Part shown: positions 1-9,012 of the stretch, piece after piece
Layout of the letters: each line of letters begins with the position of its first letter
Numbering within the stretch: the stretch's first letter is position 1
Assembly: GCF_042678305.1 (NCBI RefSeq)
Contig: NZ_JBHUDT010000006.1
DNA length: 64,000 bases
Strand: one strand, 5' to 3'
Source: Gelatiniphilus marinus
GTDB taxonomy: Bacteria > Bacteroidota > Bacteroidia > Flavobacteriales > Flavobacteriaceae
Program-made: the position numbers and the translations under genes
Notes under the pieces: generated by a model
The model's database searches: none
What the model was told of the DNA's origin: nothing
Seen by the model: only the letters and a program-made list of their open reading frames with translations

Positions 1-127
1 AATGGGCGATAAGTTTATGCATAAAGCCAGAAAGTGCTGTTTTTTTGCAGGTTAGTTGAAAAAATGACTTTAAAATGGGTTTTAAAAACCAACAAACAAA
101 ATTAACCAAAACCACTACTAAACCAGC

Positions 128-1249
128 CTAAAACTCAAATTTAAGCTGCACGCTAATACTTTTTCTTTCTGTTTTACTTCGGCTAAGCTCAGCACGAGTT
201 TTTTGGGTTTCTGTATTTAGGTTAGATAAAGAAATGCCCAATAACCTAACAGAGTTTTTTAACTTTTCTTGATACAATAAGTCTTTTGCAGTTTCAATAA
301 TTATACTGGTATCGCTTATAAAATACGGCAAGGTTTTACTTCGTGTTTGTAATGTAAAATCGCTGTATTTTATTTTTAAAGTTACCGTTTTACCGGCCAC
401 TTTGCTTTTTTTTAATCGGCGCGAAACCTCATGCGCAATATGTTTTAATTTATCGATCATAAAAATTTCAGACGATAAATTTTCGCTAAATGTACGTTCG
501 GCAGCCAAACTTTTCCGTATTCTATTTGGCTTTACATCACTATTTTGAATACCACGAACAATGTAATAATAATACCTACCTGACTTCCCGAAATTAGCAT
601 CTAAATACTCCAACGATTTATGCTTTAGATCCAATCCCGTAAAAATGCCTTTTTGGTACATTTTTTCGGCTGTAACCTTGCCAACGCCATAAAATTTCCT
701 AATATCCAATTGCTCTAAAAAGCCTATAACCTCTTCAGGTTTTACCGTTTTTTGTCCGTTAGGTTTATTGTAATCGCTCGCTACTTTGGCAATAAATTTA
801 TTGATTGAAATGCCCGCCGATGCCGTTAAGCCAACCTCGTTAAAAATGCGTTGCCTAATCTCTTTGGCAATTAACGATGCGCTCGGGTTGCCCTTTTTGT
901 TTTCGGTAACATCTAAATACGCTTCATCAAGAGAAAGGGGTTCAACTAAATCGGTATAATCATAAAAAATAGCTCTAATCTTTTTAGAAATATCAGAATA
1001 CCGCTCAAAACGTGGTCTTACAAAAATTAAATCTGGGCATAATTTAGCAGCTAAATTTCCAGACATGGCACTTTTAACACCAAATTTTCTAGCTTCGTAA
1101 CTTGCCGCACTAATCACACCACGCTTGCCACCGCCACCAACAGCAAGGGGTTTGCCTTTTAAATTAGGGTTATCCATTTGCTCTACAGAAGCATAAAACG
1201 CATCCATATCTACATGAATAATTTTTCGAATTGGTAAATTGAAAGACAT
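128..1249 (-). CDS. dinB: DNA polymerase IV (Y-family translesion polymerase)
   Basis: Error-prone Y-family polymerase that copies past damaged template bases. The first metal-binding motif DMDAFYASVE lies at about residues 14-23 and the catalytic SLDEAYLDVT motif at 106-115 (acidic pair D108, E109). These are followed by the thumb helix-hairpin-helix region (YGVGKVTAEKM, about residue 190) and a little-finger domain up to residue 373, the usual full length. The start MSFNLPIRKIIHVDMDAF fits the family. It is divergent from the CYTH gene at 1325, with a 75-base shared upstream region. No LexA-type operator was recognised. The family identification is secure. Confidence 0.96.
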   Translation of the reverse strand: MSFNLPIRKIIHVDMDAFYASVEQMDNPNLKGKPLAVGGGGKRGVISAASYEARKFGVKSAMSGNLAAKLCPDLIFVRPRFERYSDISKKIRAIFYDYTDLVEPLSLDEAYLDVTENKKGNPSASLIAKEIRQRIFNEVGLTASAGISINKFIAKVASDYNKPNGQKTVKPEEVIGFLEQLDIRKFYGVGKVTAEKMYQKGIFTGLDLKHKSLEYLDANFGKSGRYYYYIVRGIQNSDVKPNRIRKSLAAERTFSENLSSEIFMIDKLKHIAHEVSRRLKKSKVAGKTVTLKIKYSDFTLQTRSKTLPYFISDTSIIIETAKDLLYQEKLKNSVRLLGISLSNLNTETQKTRAELSRSKTERKSISVQLKFEF

Positions 1250-1324
1250 ACTGTAAATTTAGGCATTAAATGCCTTTTAATTATATTTACTCTTGCGGTT
1301 ATTAAATTTAGATTGCGATAAATA

Positions 1325-1792
1325 ATGATAGAAATTGAACGTAAATTTTTAGTAACTTCAAACGTTTTTAAAGACCAAGCCTTTAGCAGTACAAGTATTA
1401 TACAAGGGTTTTTAAATCGGGATCCAGAACGTACCGTTAGGGTAAGGTTAGAAGGAAACGATGGCGTATTAACCGTAAAAGGAAAATCATCCAATAATGG
1501 ATTATCGCGTTTTGAATGGGAAAAAACCATTAGTAAGCAGGAAGCCGAAGCACTTTTAAAACTGTGCGAAAAGGGTATTATTGATAAAATACGTTACCAA
1601 GTAAAACTTGGAAACCATGTTTTTGAAATCGATGAGTTTTTTGGAGATAACCAAGGTTTAATAATTGCCGAAGTAGAAATACAGCACGAAAACGAAACTT
1701 TTAAAAAACCAGATTGGTTAGGTAAAGAAGTAACGGGACACATAAAATATTACAATTCGCAATTAAGCAAGCAACCTTATAATACCTGGTAA
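1325..1792 (+). CDS. CYTH domain protein (class IV adenylate cyclase / triphosphate tunnel family)
   Basis: Small cytosolic protein of the CYTH superfamily, whose members bind triphosphates or polyphosphate in a beta-barrel tunnel. The signature ExExK is at the very N-terminus (E3, E5, K7 in MIEIERKFLV), followed by RVRLEG and LTVKGKSS, and by FEIDEFFG and AEVEIQHE near the end, all expected barrel strands with alternating charged residues. Length (155 residues) is normal for stand-alone bacterial members. Substrate cannot be told from sequence: tripolyphosphatase, thiamine triphosphatase and adenylate cyclase are all possible. It is followed after 2 bases by a lipoprotein gene, so the two are probably cotranscribed. 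Confidence 0.9.
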   Translation: MIEIERKFLVTSNVFKDQAFSSTSIIQGFLNRDPERTVRVRLEGNDGVLTVKGKSSNNGLSRFEWEKTISKQEAEALLKLCEKGIIDKIRYQVKLGNHVFEIDEFFGDNQGLIIAEVEIQHENETFKKPDWLGKEVTGHIKYYNSQLSKQPYNTW

Positions 1793-1794
1793 TT

Positions 1795-2343
1795 ATGAAA
1801 AAAATATTTTTAATAGTAATTTCTTTAATAGCCTTTATAGCATGTAAAGAAGAAGTAAAAACACCAATTGAAGAAGTAAAAGAACAGCCTATAAAAACTA
1901 CAGAAAAGCCCATAGATTCTATTGTTGAAGTTGAAGTAAAACTACCCGAAAAAAAATCTGTAAAACAGGTAAAAGCAGAGTTAACTGCAAAAGGATTTAA
2001 AACATTCGACTATATTGATGAAAAAACAAACGACACCATTTTAATGCAACAATATTTTATGGCCTTTTTAAAACGCGGTCCCATTCGTGGGCAAAACGAA
2101 GAAGAAGCTGCCGATTTGCAAAACGCCCATTTAGCCCATTTAAAAAAGATGTACGAACTTGGGTATGCCGATATTTCCGGGCCTTTTGGAGACGATGGCG
2201 ATATTCGTGGCATTACCATTTACAACGTTCCAACACAAAAAATGGCCGACAGTCTAGCCAACGCAGACCCCATGGTAAAAGCTGGGCGATTGGAAATTGA
2301 AATACACCCGTGGTGGGCAGCAAAAGGCTTTCCCTTACGCTAA
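1795..2343 (+). CDS. Lipoprotein with YciI-like domain
   Basis: A lipoprotein signal (MKKIFLIVISLIAFIAC, Cys at residue 17) precedes a charged Glu/Lys-rich linker and a C-terminal domain from about residue 75. That domain matches the YciI family: MQQYFMAFLKRGP, then a helix with NAHLAHLKKMYELGYADISG and GPFGDDGDIRGITIYNV. YciI domains are dimeric ferredoxin-like folds with a His/Asp pair of unclear chemistry. Here the domain would sit outside the cytoplasm, anchored to a membrane. The gene lies between the CYTH gene (2-base gap) and the next gene, whose ATG overlaps this stop codon (TAATG), so the three form an operon. Confidence 0.85.
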   Translation: MKKIFLIVISLIAFIACKEEVKTPIEEVKEQPIKTTEKPIDSIVEVEVKLPEKKSVKQVKAELTAKGFKTFDYIDEKTNDTILMQQYFMAFLKRGPIRGQNEEEAADLQNAHLAHLKKMYELGYADISGPFGDDGDIRGITIYNVPTQKMADSLANADPMVKAGRLEIEIHPWWAAKGFPLR

Positions 2344-3221
2344 TGCTTAAAATAAATTTCCGAGCACTTTACCTGTTTTTAAACATCGTAATTATTATTA
2401 CGTTGTTGGCCATTCATTTTTTGATTAAAGAAAATAGCTACGAAAGTTCGCTGCTGTATTACACGTTCCCCTTGCCAATTATTATTCTTGTAATTTTATT
2501 TCTGTCTGTTCTTCTAAATAAAAAACACAGGAAAGTCAACATCATAATAGCATCAATAATATTGCTAATTTGGTTGTTGCGTAGTTTTAATATTAGTTTT
2601 CCTGAAGCTATTGATGAAGCCGATTTGGAAATTGTTTTTTGGAACTCCTCCAGAAACAGAGGTTTTCAAGATGCTTTTAACGTAAGTAAAGGTATCCCCG
2701 ATGTTTTGGTTTTGGTTGAAGGCCGTAAAAACGATATTGAAAAACTGCAACTACAATTTCCTGATTATCACTTTTATCTGTCTGATAAAGAAATTGCCCT
2801 GTTTTCAAAAACGCCAATAAAAATCATTCAAGAAAACACTTCAAAGTACAATTCAACTATAATACATTTTCAAACTAACGCGCTTAATTTTTATGCCACA
2901 GATATTACCGGAAGCCAAGATGTACCGCGGTCTTGGGAGTTAGGTTTTGCAAACAAACATGTTAAACTAAAAGAAAACACAATAGTATTGGGCGACTTTA
3001 ATGTGCCTTTTGAATCTAAATATTTAAGCGCATTTAAAAGTAATTTCAACCATGCTTTTAACCAAAAAGGCAATGGTTTTAGAGAAACTTGGTTTTGGAA
3101 TATTCCGTTGCTTTCTCTGGACCATATTTGGGTTTCAAAAGATTTAGAAATTCTTAAAACCGAAAAAATTGGAACTTTTAAATCGGATCACAGTATGCTT
3201 AAAACCTATGTTAGAAACTGA
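2343..3221 (+). CDS. Membrane-anchored endonuclease/exonuclease/phosphatase family protein
   Basis: About 292 residues. The ATG at 2343 overlaps the stop of the previous gene, which makes it the natural start; an upstream in-frame start at 2310 would only add residues read through that gene. The N-terminus has three predicted membrane segments within the first 85 residues. The rest is an EEP (DNase I-like) domain: EIVFWNSSRN (metal-binding Asn/Glu region), VLVEGRK, the IVLGDFNVP motif, SLDHIWVS and a final KSDHSMLKTYV, which carries the Asp-His pair. The active site likely faces the periplasm. Substrate is unknown; related proteins range from nucleases to lipid phosphatases. Confidence 0.85.
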   Translation: MLKINFRALYLFLNIVIIITLLAIHFLIKENSYESSLLYYTFPLPIIILVILFLSVLLNKKHRKVNIIIASIILLIWLLRSFNISFPEAIDEADLEIVFWNSSRNRGFQDAFNVSKGIPDVLVLVEGRKNDIEKLQLQFPDYHFYLSDKEIALFSKTPIKIIQENTSKYNSTIIHFQTNALNFYATDITGSQDVPRSWELGFANKHVKLKENTIVLGDFNVPFESKYLSAFKSNFNHAFNQKGNGFRETWFWNIPLLSLDHIWVSKDLEILKTEKIGTFKSDHSMLKTYVRN

Positions 3222-3342
3222 TTTGTTTTTTGGGAATGTAATTAGACAGAGCGAGAAACCTTGCGATTATAATAAGATTCCTCCTCATTCTTCGTTTGGA
3301 ATAACATTGTTGTTCAATTAACATAAAGCTAAAAAGAGGTTG

Positions 3343-5694
3343 TTACTCCAAAATTTCAATCTGCTGTTTAGCCTCATTCCCAAATTCATCAACCACGGTA
3401 ATTATATGTTGTCCTTGTTTTGGCTTAACAGCAAACTCGTGGATGTCTTTTGTGCTTCCTAAAAACCTATTGTTTAAATACCAAAACAATGTCGATTCCG
3501 GTTTAGAATGTGCCATTTTTAAAACCAGATTGTTGGTATTGCCATCAAAATCTTTTGGTAAAAAAATACTGTTGTTTTCTTTTGGGTAAATAAATTGCAT
3601 AGACATGGTATTATTGCCCAAGCAATCTTCTCTAAATTTTGGCAAGGGTTTGTAAAACGGGTTTTTAGCTTTGTAATAATAGGCCATTAAAGGCGGCAAC
3701 ACAAACCACGACTTATGATTGATGCTATCAATGCTTTCGCAGGATGAATTGACTTGAAATGTTTCAGTTTTATCCAAATGAATTAAAACATGATACGGAC
3801 AAGGTTTCGTTTTCAACCCACTTATTTGAATGAATTTAGTGTCTATATTTTCACAATTATGAGACGCGCGATGGCCACTTTCTTTACAAATTTCAACATC
3901 TTGCATTTCATCAAAAGGTTCAGCAAACCAATCGCTATTTGGCAGCAAATCAAACACGTCAAATAAAATAGGGGCAGCGGTTTCTACGCCAACTAAACCA
4001 GGGCGACCTTCGCCATCGGCATTGCCAACCCAAACTCCAACCACGTAATCTTTTGTGGTGCCAATGGCCCAAGCATCTCGAAAACCAAAACTGGTACCGG
4101 TTTTCCAAGCAATTTGTTTCGAGCCATCAAAAAAAGCCCAATTTTCGTCGCTTTCGGGCCTGTTCACTTCTTTTAAACTGTTGTAAGTTAAATAAATAGA
4201 AGCGGCATCAAATAAGGTTTTAGCGGTAGTTTTGATTCCAAAATCTATTTTTTCAGAAGCTAAAAAAGTAGGTTCGCAAAATTCATTTGAAAAATATTCT
4301 GATGAAGTTTCAGAAAAATGATTTAAAGTTGAAGATAGTGCCGCATAACTTTTGCACAAATCCCACAAATTGCTTTCGGCACCGCCAAGAATTAAAGACA
4401 AGCCATAATGGTTGGCATTATATTTTAAATCTTTTAACTGCAATTGTTTTAAATAATGATGAAATCTATCCAACCCAAAAGTATGCAGCATCCTAACCGA
4501 AGGCACGTTTAAAGACCGCGATAGTGCTCTACTTGCAGGTACAACACCATCGAATGTTTTGTTGTAATTTTCGGGGTTGTAACTTCCAAATTGCGTAGGC
4601 ACATCGGCCACCAAAGTGTGTGGCAACATATCGCCGGCATCCAACATGGCGGCATATAAAAACGGTTTTAAAATACTGCCTGTGCTTCTGGGTTTGTTAA
4701 TAATATCTACGTCTTTTTGATGCGCTTTATTTGTTGGTGTATTGCCCACATAAGCTAAAACCTGTCTGGTTTTTACATTTAAAACCAAAACGGCAGCGTT
4801 GTAAATCTCGTTCTGGCTTAATTGGTTGTAATGGTTTTTAACCATGGCGTTAACCTGTTTCTGAAGCTGATGGTTTACAGTGGTTTGTATGCGTTTTCCG
4901 TTATGCGATGTTGCAATTTTTTGTAATAAATGTGGTGCTGTTTGTGGTAACGGATAGGGTTTTTGTGGCAAGCCTTCAACAATCGATAAACTATAAGTAA
5001 GCGAATCTATAATGTTTTTATCTAATAATTTTTTAAGTAAACGATTGCGTTTTTTTAACAATCGTTCCTGGTTTTTTCCCGGGTAAATTAAACTTGGTGC
5101 ATTGGGCAAAACCGCTAAAGTTGCACTTTCTGCCCACGATAAATTATTAGCATGTCTGTTAAAGTAGCGCCACGAAGCCGCATCGAGCCCAACCACATTT
5201 CCGCCAAAAGGCGCATGACTTGTATAATAGGATAGAATTTTGGTTTTGCTTTCGCGGAACTCTAATCGGGTTGCTAAAATAATTTCGATAATTTTTTCAA
5301 AATAGGTGCGTTTTGTTCCTTTTCTTGATAACCTAATAACCTGTTGTGTAATGGTGCTTCCGCCTCGTTTAACCTTGCCGGATTTAATATTGTGGTGCAG
5401 TGCTTTAAAGATTGAAACGGGATTAAACCCTGGATGTTTATAAAAATACTCGTCTTCAAACTGAATGATGCAGGTTTTAAATTTTTCTGGAACCGTATCA
5501 ATTTCTGGAAATCGCCATTGCCCATCTTTAGCTATTTTTGCCCCTAACAGCATATTATTGGCACTTGTAATTACAGTTGAGTTTGGGTCTTTAAAAAGTT
5601 GGTTTGGTAAACAGAAATAATAAACAAGCAATAGCACAGCAATTATTGCCGTTTTTATTTTATGTCTTTTTATGTAGTTTACTAATCGTTGCAC
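3343..5694 (-). CDS. pbpC: Penicillin-binding protein 1C (glycosyltransferase/transpeptidase)
   Basis: Bifunctional class A penicillin-binding protein for cell wall synthesis. It starts with GTG and has one N-terminal membrane anchor (about residues 14-30). The GT51 glycosyltransferase domain contains EDEYFYKHPGF and GGSTITQQVIRLSR. The transpeptidase domain has the SxxK motif (GSILKPF), SxN (SRSLN) and KTG (WKTGTSFGF). The end is a BiPBP_C-type beta domain, giving 783 residues, normal for PbpC. The alpha-2-macroglobulin-like partner gene often found beside pbpC is not present on either side. The gene is convergent with the nuclease-family gene ending at 3221. Confidence 0.95.
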   Translation of the reverse strand: MQRLVNYIKRHKIKTAIIAVLLLVYYFCLPNQLFKDPNSTVITSANNMLLGAKIAKDGQWRFPEIDTVPEKFKTCIIQFEDEYFYKHPGFNPVSIFKALHHNIKSGKVKRGGSTITQQVIRLSRKGTKRTYFEKIIEIILATRLEFRESKTKILSYYTSHAPFGGNVVGLDAASWRYFNRHANNLSWAESATLAVLPNAPSLIYPGKNQERLLKKRNRLLKKLLDKNIIDSLTYSLSIVEGLPQKPYPLPQTAPHLLQKIATSHNGKRIQTTVNHQLQKQVNAMVKNHYNQLSQNEIYNAAVLVLNVKTRQVLAYVGNTPTNKAHQKDVDIINKPRSTGSILKPFLYAAMLDAGDMLPHTLVADVPTQFGSYNPENYNKTFDGVVPASRALSRSLNVPSVRMLHTFGLDRFHHYLKQLQLKDLKYNANHYGLSLILGGAESNLWDLCKSYAALSSTLNHFSETSSEYFSNEFCEPTFLASEKIDFGIKTTAKTLFDAASIYLTYNSLKEVNRPESDENWAFFDGSKQIAWKTGTSFGFRDAWAIGTTKDYVVGVWVGNADGEGRPGLVGVETAAPILFDVFDLLPNSDWFAEPFDEMQDVEICKESGHRASHNCENIDTKFIQISGLKTKPCPYHVLIHLDKTETFQVNSSCESIDSINHKSWFVLPPLMAYYYKAKNPFYKPLPKFREDCLGNNTMSMQFIYPKENNSIFLPKDFDGNTNNLVLKMAHSKPESTLFWYLNNRFLGSTKDIHEFAVKPKQGQHIITVVDEFGNEAKQQIEILE

Positions 5695-5774
5695 TTAAAA
5701 TATATACTCTAAGCCTTTTGTGTTTGGATGTGTATTAAGATAATTTTATGAGGATTGTGAGGCTTTTGTGCGAA

Positions 5775-6089
5775 TCATTTTTTAAAAAATTGGTACTCGC
5801 GTTCTACTTTGCATATTTTAACATTATACCAACTGTACCACTCTTCTCGCCCTTTTTGTTGGGCTTGCAAATGCTCGCTTTGTTGTTTCCAGTTTTTTAT
5901 GGCTTCTAAGGTTTGCCAATAGCTTACTGTAATTCCAACGGTGTTTCGTGCGCTATCAATTCCTAAAAAACCGTTTTGTTTTTTTGCTAAGGCTTCCATT
6001 TTTTCAGCCATTTCAAGATAACCGTTGGTGTTTTCGTTTTGGGTTGATGTAAAAATAACGGCGTAATAGGGTTTAAATATTGGTTTCAT
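5775..6089 (-). CDS. Antibiotic biosynthesis monooxygenase (ABM) family protein
   Basis: A 104-residue ferredoxin-like protein of the ABM/dimeric alpha-beta barrel type. Visible features are YYAVIFTS as the first strand, EMAEKMEALAKKQNGFLGI as the first helix, GITVSYWQTLEAIKNWK as the central strand-helix, and a C-terminal WYSWYNVKICKVE strand. Members include heme-degrading and quinol monooxygenases as well as many proteins without known substrate. No heme-ligand set can be assigned here, so the activity is open. It lies 80 bases upstream of pbpC on the same strand. Confidence 0.8.
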   Translation of the reverse strand: MKPIFKPYYAVIFTSTQNENTNGYLEMAEKMEALAKKQNGFLGIDSARNTVGITVSYWQTLEAIKNWKQQSEHLQAQQKGREEWYSWYNVKICKVEREYQFFKK

Positions 6090-6245
6090 TTGTAGTATTT
6101 AATAGAATGGGTTATCTGATAATTCATTAAAACCGAAACACTAATATACTTTTATTTTTTCTGAAACTTGAGCATATATTTATAAACAAAAAAAAGATAG
6201 CAGCCAATACCACTACCTTTTAGTTTATTGGGTTAGAGCTTTATA

Positions 6246-6642
6246 TTACTTTACCAAAACCCCTTTTACGTCCATTAAGGGAAGTGGTTGCAAAGCCTTT
6301 AAGTTAATGGTGTTTTTTCTAAAAAGGTAGGTTTTGTCAAACATGGTAGCGCCTTCAAAAAATGAAACTTTAAAGGTATTGTTTAAGGCGAATAGTTGGT
6401 CTTGCATCAGCTCTATCTTGGCATAGCTTTTTTTGGGGAGCAGATCGATTTTTTTTCTGAAAACCGAAGTTGTTTTTTTTTTCAGAATACCCACTGCTTA
6501 CAATAATAACCATCTCTAAATCTACCGCTTTATCGTTAATAATGTAGGCGTTCCAATCTTGGGTTTTATAAATGCTGTTGTATTCGTTTACAATGGCTAT
6601 GTAAACGTCTTGTACTTCTGGTATTTCGATGTCTTTTTTCAC
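6246..6642 (-). pseudogene. Conserved flavobacterial small protein, frameshifted at an A10 run
   Basis: Two overlapping reading frames join into one plausible protein of about 131 residues. The first frame starts with GTG at 6642 (MKKDIEIPEVQDVYIAIVN) and reads to SSGYSE. The second carries TTSVFRKKIDLLPK to LPLMDVKGVLVK and ends at 6246. The break is exactly at a run of ten A on the coding strand (T run at 6473-6482); nine A would restore one frame. From memory, intact homologues of this length occur in Flavobacteriaceae as hypothetical proteins. Causes could be a real mutation, slippage-based phase variation or a sequencing error. A TATATTTG box lies four bases before the GTG. Function unknown. 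Confidence 0.75.
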
Positions 6643-6646
6643 TTTA

Positions 6647-6654
6647 CAAATATA
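6647..6654 (-). promoter_or_regulatory. -7 promoter box (TAnnTTTG) 4 bases before the frameshifted gene
   Basis: The minus strand reads TATATTTG, then TAAA, then the GTG start at 6642. It matches the Bacteroidota -7 consensus; no TTG was found at the -33 distance. Confidence 0.45.
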
Positions 6655-6791
6655 TTATTTATATAAAGAAGTGATTTGCATTTTTTTATTTGTTTAAAAC
6701 TTGGCTGTATCGAAAAAAAACGAAAACTTAATTTAGGCTTGTGTATAAATAGCAAAACTGTGTTTTAATACTCGATGCGATTAAACAATTT

Positions 6792-7811
6792 TTAAAAAGC
6801 AGAATTAAACTGCTCTAAAAATCGCACATCGTTTTCGCTTAGCAATCTAATATCGCCAATTTGGTGCAATAACATGGCAATACGGTCTATACCAACGCCA
6901 AAAGCAAAGCCCGAATATTTGGCCGAATCTATTTTGCAATTCTCCAATACATTGGGATCTACCATACCGCAGCCACCTATTTCCAGCCAGCCAGTGCCTT
7001 TGGTTATTTTGTAATCGGTTTCAGTTTCCAATCCCCAATACACATCAATTTCTGCGCTTGGTTCTGTAAACGGGAAGTACGATGGGCGCAAACGTATTTT
7101 GCTTTTGCCGAACATTTCGGTTGTAAAGTATTGTAGGGTTTGTTTTAAATCGGCAAAACTCACATTTTTATCAATATACAAGCCCTCTACTTGATGGAAA
7201 AAACAGTGCGAACGTGCCGAAATGGCTTCGTTTCTGTAAACGCGCCCCGGCGAAATGGTACGTATGGGCGGTTTATTGTTTTCCATGTAGCGCACTTGTA
7301 CCGAACTGGTATGGGTGCGCAATAAAATATCTGGGTTGGTTTGTATAAAGAATGTATCCTGCATATCGCGTGCGGGATGATATTCTGGAAGGTTTAAGGC
7401 TGTAAAATTGTGCCAATCGTCTTCTATTTCTGGGCCTTCGCTTACGTTAAAACCTATGCCTGCAAACACGTCTATTATTTGGTTTTTTACTATGGATATA
7501 GGGTGTCGGGCACCAATTTGAAGGGGTTCGCCCGGGCGCGACAAATCGCCAAAAACGCCTTTTACATCGTCTTGGTTTTCCAGCGCTTCTTTTAAGGTGC
7601 TTACTTTGGCCTCGGCTGTTTTTTTAAGTTGGTTTATGGTTTGCCCAAATTCTTTTTTCTGCTCGTTGGCTACATTTTTAAACTCTGCAAAATAGGTGTT
7701 TAGCAAGCCTTTTTTACCTAAATATTTTATGCGGAAGGCTTCTACTTCTTCTATGGATTCTGCTTTAAAGGCTTCTGCTTCGGTTATTAGTTCTTTTAGT
7801 TTATCGATCAT
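6792..7811 (-). CDS. pheS: Phenylalanyl-tRNA synthetase alpha subunit
   Basis: Catalytic alpha subunit of the heterotetrameric enzyme that charges tRNA-Phe. It has an N-terminal coiled coil (about residues 1-90, MIDKLKELITEAEAFKAE onward), then the class II core. Landmarks are GARHPISIVKNQIIDVF, EGPEIEDDWHNFTALN, RTHTSSVQVRYM (motif 2 region), PGRVYRNE, HCFFHQVEGLYID and the glycine-rich end GFAFGVGIDRIAML (motif 3). I chose the ATG at 7811 (339 residues) because a -7 box at 7833-7840 would fall inside the longer frame that starts at 7835. pheT is not in the window, so the subunit genes are unlinked or further away. Confidence 0.97.
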   Translation of the reverse strand: MIDKLKELITEAEAFKAESIEEVEAFRIKYLGKKGLLNTYFAEFKNVANEQKKEFGQTINQLKKTAEAKVSTLKEALENQDDVKGVFGDLSRPGEPLQIGARHPISIVKNQIIDVFAGIGFNVSEGPEIEDDWHNFTALNLPEYHPARDMQDTFFIQTNPDILLRTHTSSVQVRYMENNKPPIRTISPGRVYRNEAISARSHCFFHQVEGLYIDKNVSFADLKQTLQYFTTEMFGKSKIRLRPSYFPFTEPSAEIDVYWGLETETDYKITKGTGWLEIGGCGMVDPNVLENCKIDSAKYSGFAFGVGIDRIAMLLHQIGDIRLLSENDVRFLEQFNSAF

Positions 7812-7832
7812 AACGTTTTGAAAAAATGATGG

Positions 7833-7840
7833 CAAATTTA
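7833..7840 (-). promoter_or_regulatory. -7 promoter box for pheS
   Basis: TAAATTTG on the minus strand, 21 bases before the ATG at 7811. It fits the Bacteroidota TAnnTTTG box and supports the shorter pheS start. No clear -33 TTG. Confidence 0.45.
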
Positions 7841-7849
7841 CTGTTTTTT

Positions 7850-7972
7850 ACGTGAACTGCGTTAGGGATTGAGGCATTTGTTGAAGCTCTTTTTGCGCTG
7901 CCCAACTGCCTTGGGGTAGTTGGGCAGCGCAAAAAAGCGACTGCCGAAAGCCCGACCTGAAAGGGAACGCCC
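7850..7972 (+). repeat. GCGTTAGGGATTG repeat family, copy 1, with a long central hairpin
   Basis: The element begins GCGTTAGGGATTGAGGCA and ends CCGAAAGCCCGACC...GGGAACGCCC, and shares these ends with copies at 30600-30720 (inverted) and 50041-50123. The centre of this copy is a strong hairpin: an 18-bp perfect stem (7890-7907 with 7918-7935), extended by three more pairs around the loop TTGG. The other copies have different centres. It lies between the OmpA-type lipoprotein gene and pheS. Confidence 0.8.
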
Positions 7973-8020
7973 TAATTTTGGATACCGTTTAGAAAAAACT
8001 GAAAACTTTAGATGTGCGGT

Positions 8021-8980
8021 TTAATGCTCGTTTAACAGCTTTGAGAGCTCGTCTAATTTTGGTGTTAAAACGACTTCTATCCGTCTGTTTTTTGCTTTAC
8101 CCTCAGCTGTGTCGTTTGTTGCGATTGGGGCGTGTTCGCCACGGCCTGCAGCCGTTAGGTTTTGTGGGTTTATTGCTGGGTTTTCTCTTAAAATATTAAC
8201 GATTGCAGTGGCACGTTTTGTTGATAAATCCCAGTTTCCGCTTAAATTCCCACTACCTTGATAGGGTGCGTTATCGGTGTGACCCTCAATTAAAACGGCA
8301 ATGTCTGGGTTTACGCCCAAAACGCTGCCCAATTGCTGAACGGCTCTTCGGCCTTCTGTTCCTACTGCCCAACTACCCGGGCTGAACAGCAGTTTGTTTT
8401 CCATGGATACATATACTTTACCGTCGCGCTGATTAACGGTTAAGCCTTTGCCTTCAAAATCGGTTAAGGCTCTTGAAATGGCATTTTTTAAGGCAGTCAT
8501 TGCAGCGTCTTTTGAGGCGATTACACTTTCTAATTCTGCTACACGGTCTGAGCGGTCTTGCAGCTCTTTTTTAAGTTTTGCCAATCGTGCGTTTTCTGCT
8601 GCCAAGGCTTGTTCTTTGGCTTCTAATTGTGCTAATAATTCTCTGTTTTTTTTAGAATTTTCGGCTATTGAAGCAGAACTGTTTTTTTCTAAAGCAGCGT
8701 ATGAGGCTTTTAAATTATCTAAATTAGATTTAGTTGCGTTGAAATCGGCTTGGAGTTTATCGCGTTCGGCAACAGCTTCATTATAGGCCGCTGTAAGTTG
8801 TTTTAATTCGTTTTCGGCTGTGTTTTTTGCATTTAAAAGGGCATCGTTTTCGTTTAAAAGGGTTCTGTTTTCCTGTTTTAGATTGGCATATTTATCTTCT
8901 AATTCTTTATAAACTTTTGGCGATACGCACGAGGCAACCAACACTAAGGTTAATACTGCTAATGGGATTTTTTTAAACAT
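8021..8980 (-). CDS. OmpA-family lipoprotein with long coiled coil
   Basis: A lipoprotein signal (MFKKIPLAVLTLVLVASC, Cys18) is followed by an Ala/Leu/Lys/Glu-rich coiled coil over about residues 25-165. A C-terminal OmpA peptidoglycan-binding domain follows, with IEGHTDNAPY, LSTKRATAIVNIL, AAGRGEHAPIA and AKNRRIEVVLTPK. The protein should be anchored in the outer membrane and reach to the peptidoglycan through the coiled coil. At 319 residues it resembles many flavobacterial OmpA/MotB-like lipoproteins without a beta-barrel. It follows xth on the same strand with a 32-base gap, so the two may share a transcript. Confidence 0.92.
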   Translation of the reverse strand: MFKKIPLAVLTLVLVASCVSPKVYKELEDKYANLKQENRTLLNENDALLNAKNTAENELKQLTAAYNEAVAERDKLQADFNATKSNLDNLKASYAALEKNSSASIAENSKKNRELLAQLEAKEQALAAENARLAKLKKELQDRSDRVAELESVIASKDAAMTALKNAISRALTDFEGKGLTVNQRDGKVYVSMENKLLFSPGSWAVGTEGRRAVQQLGSVLGVNPDIAVLIEGHTDNAPYQGSGNLSGNWDLSTKRATAIVNILRENPAINPQNLTAAGRGEHAPIATNDTAEGKAKNRRIEVVLTPKLDELSKLLNEH

Positions 8981-9012
8981 GATTTTGGGTTAAATTTATT
9001 GTTTGTTAAATA

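Noticed and set aside
1..127. Possible gene fragment at the left edge
   Set aside because: No continuous frame or motif; appears to be an intergenic end.
7889..7936. Intrinsic terminator reading of the long hairpin after the OmpA-type gene
   Set aside because: The minus strand has no T run after the stem; the hairpin belongs to the repeat element.
8448..8786. 112-codon frame antisense to the OmpA-type lipoprotein
   Set aside because: Ala/Ser-rich mirror of the coiled-coil codons.
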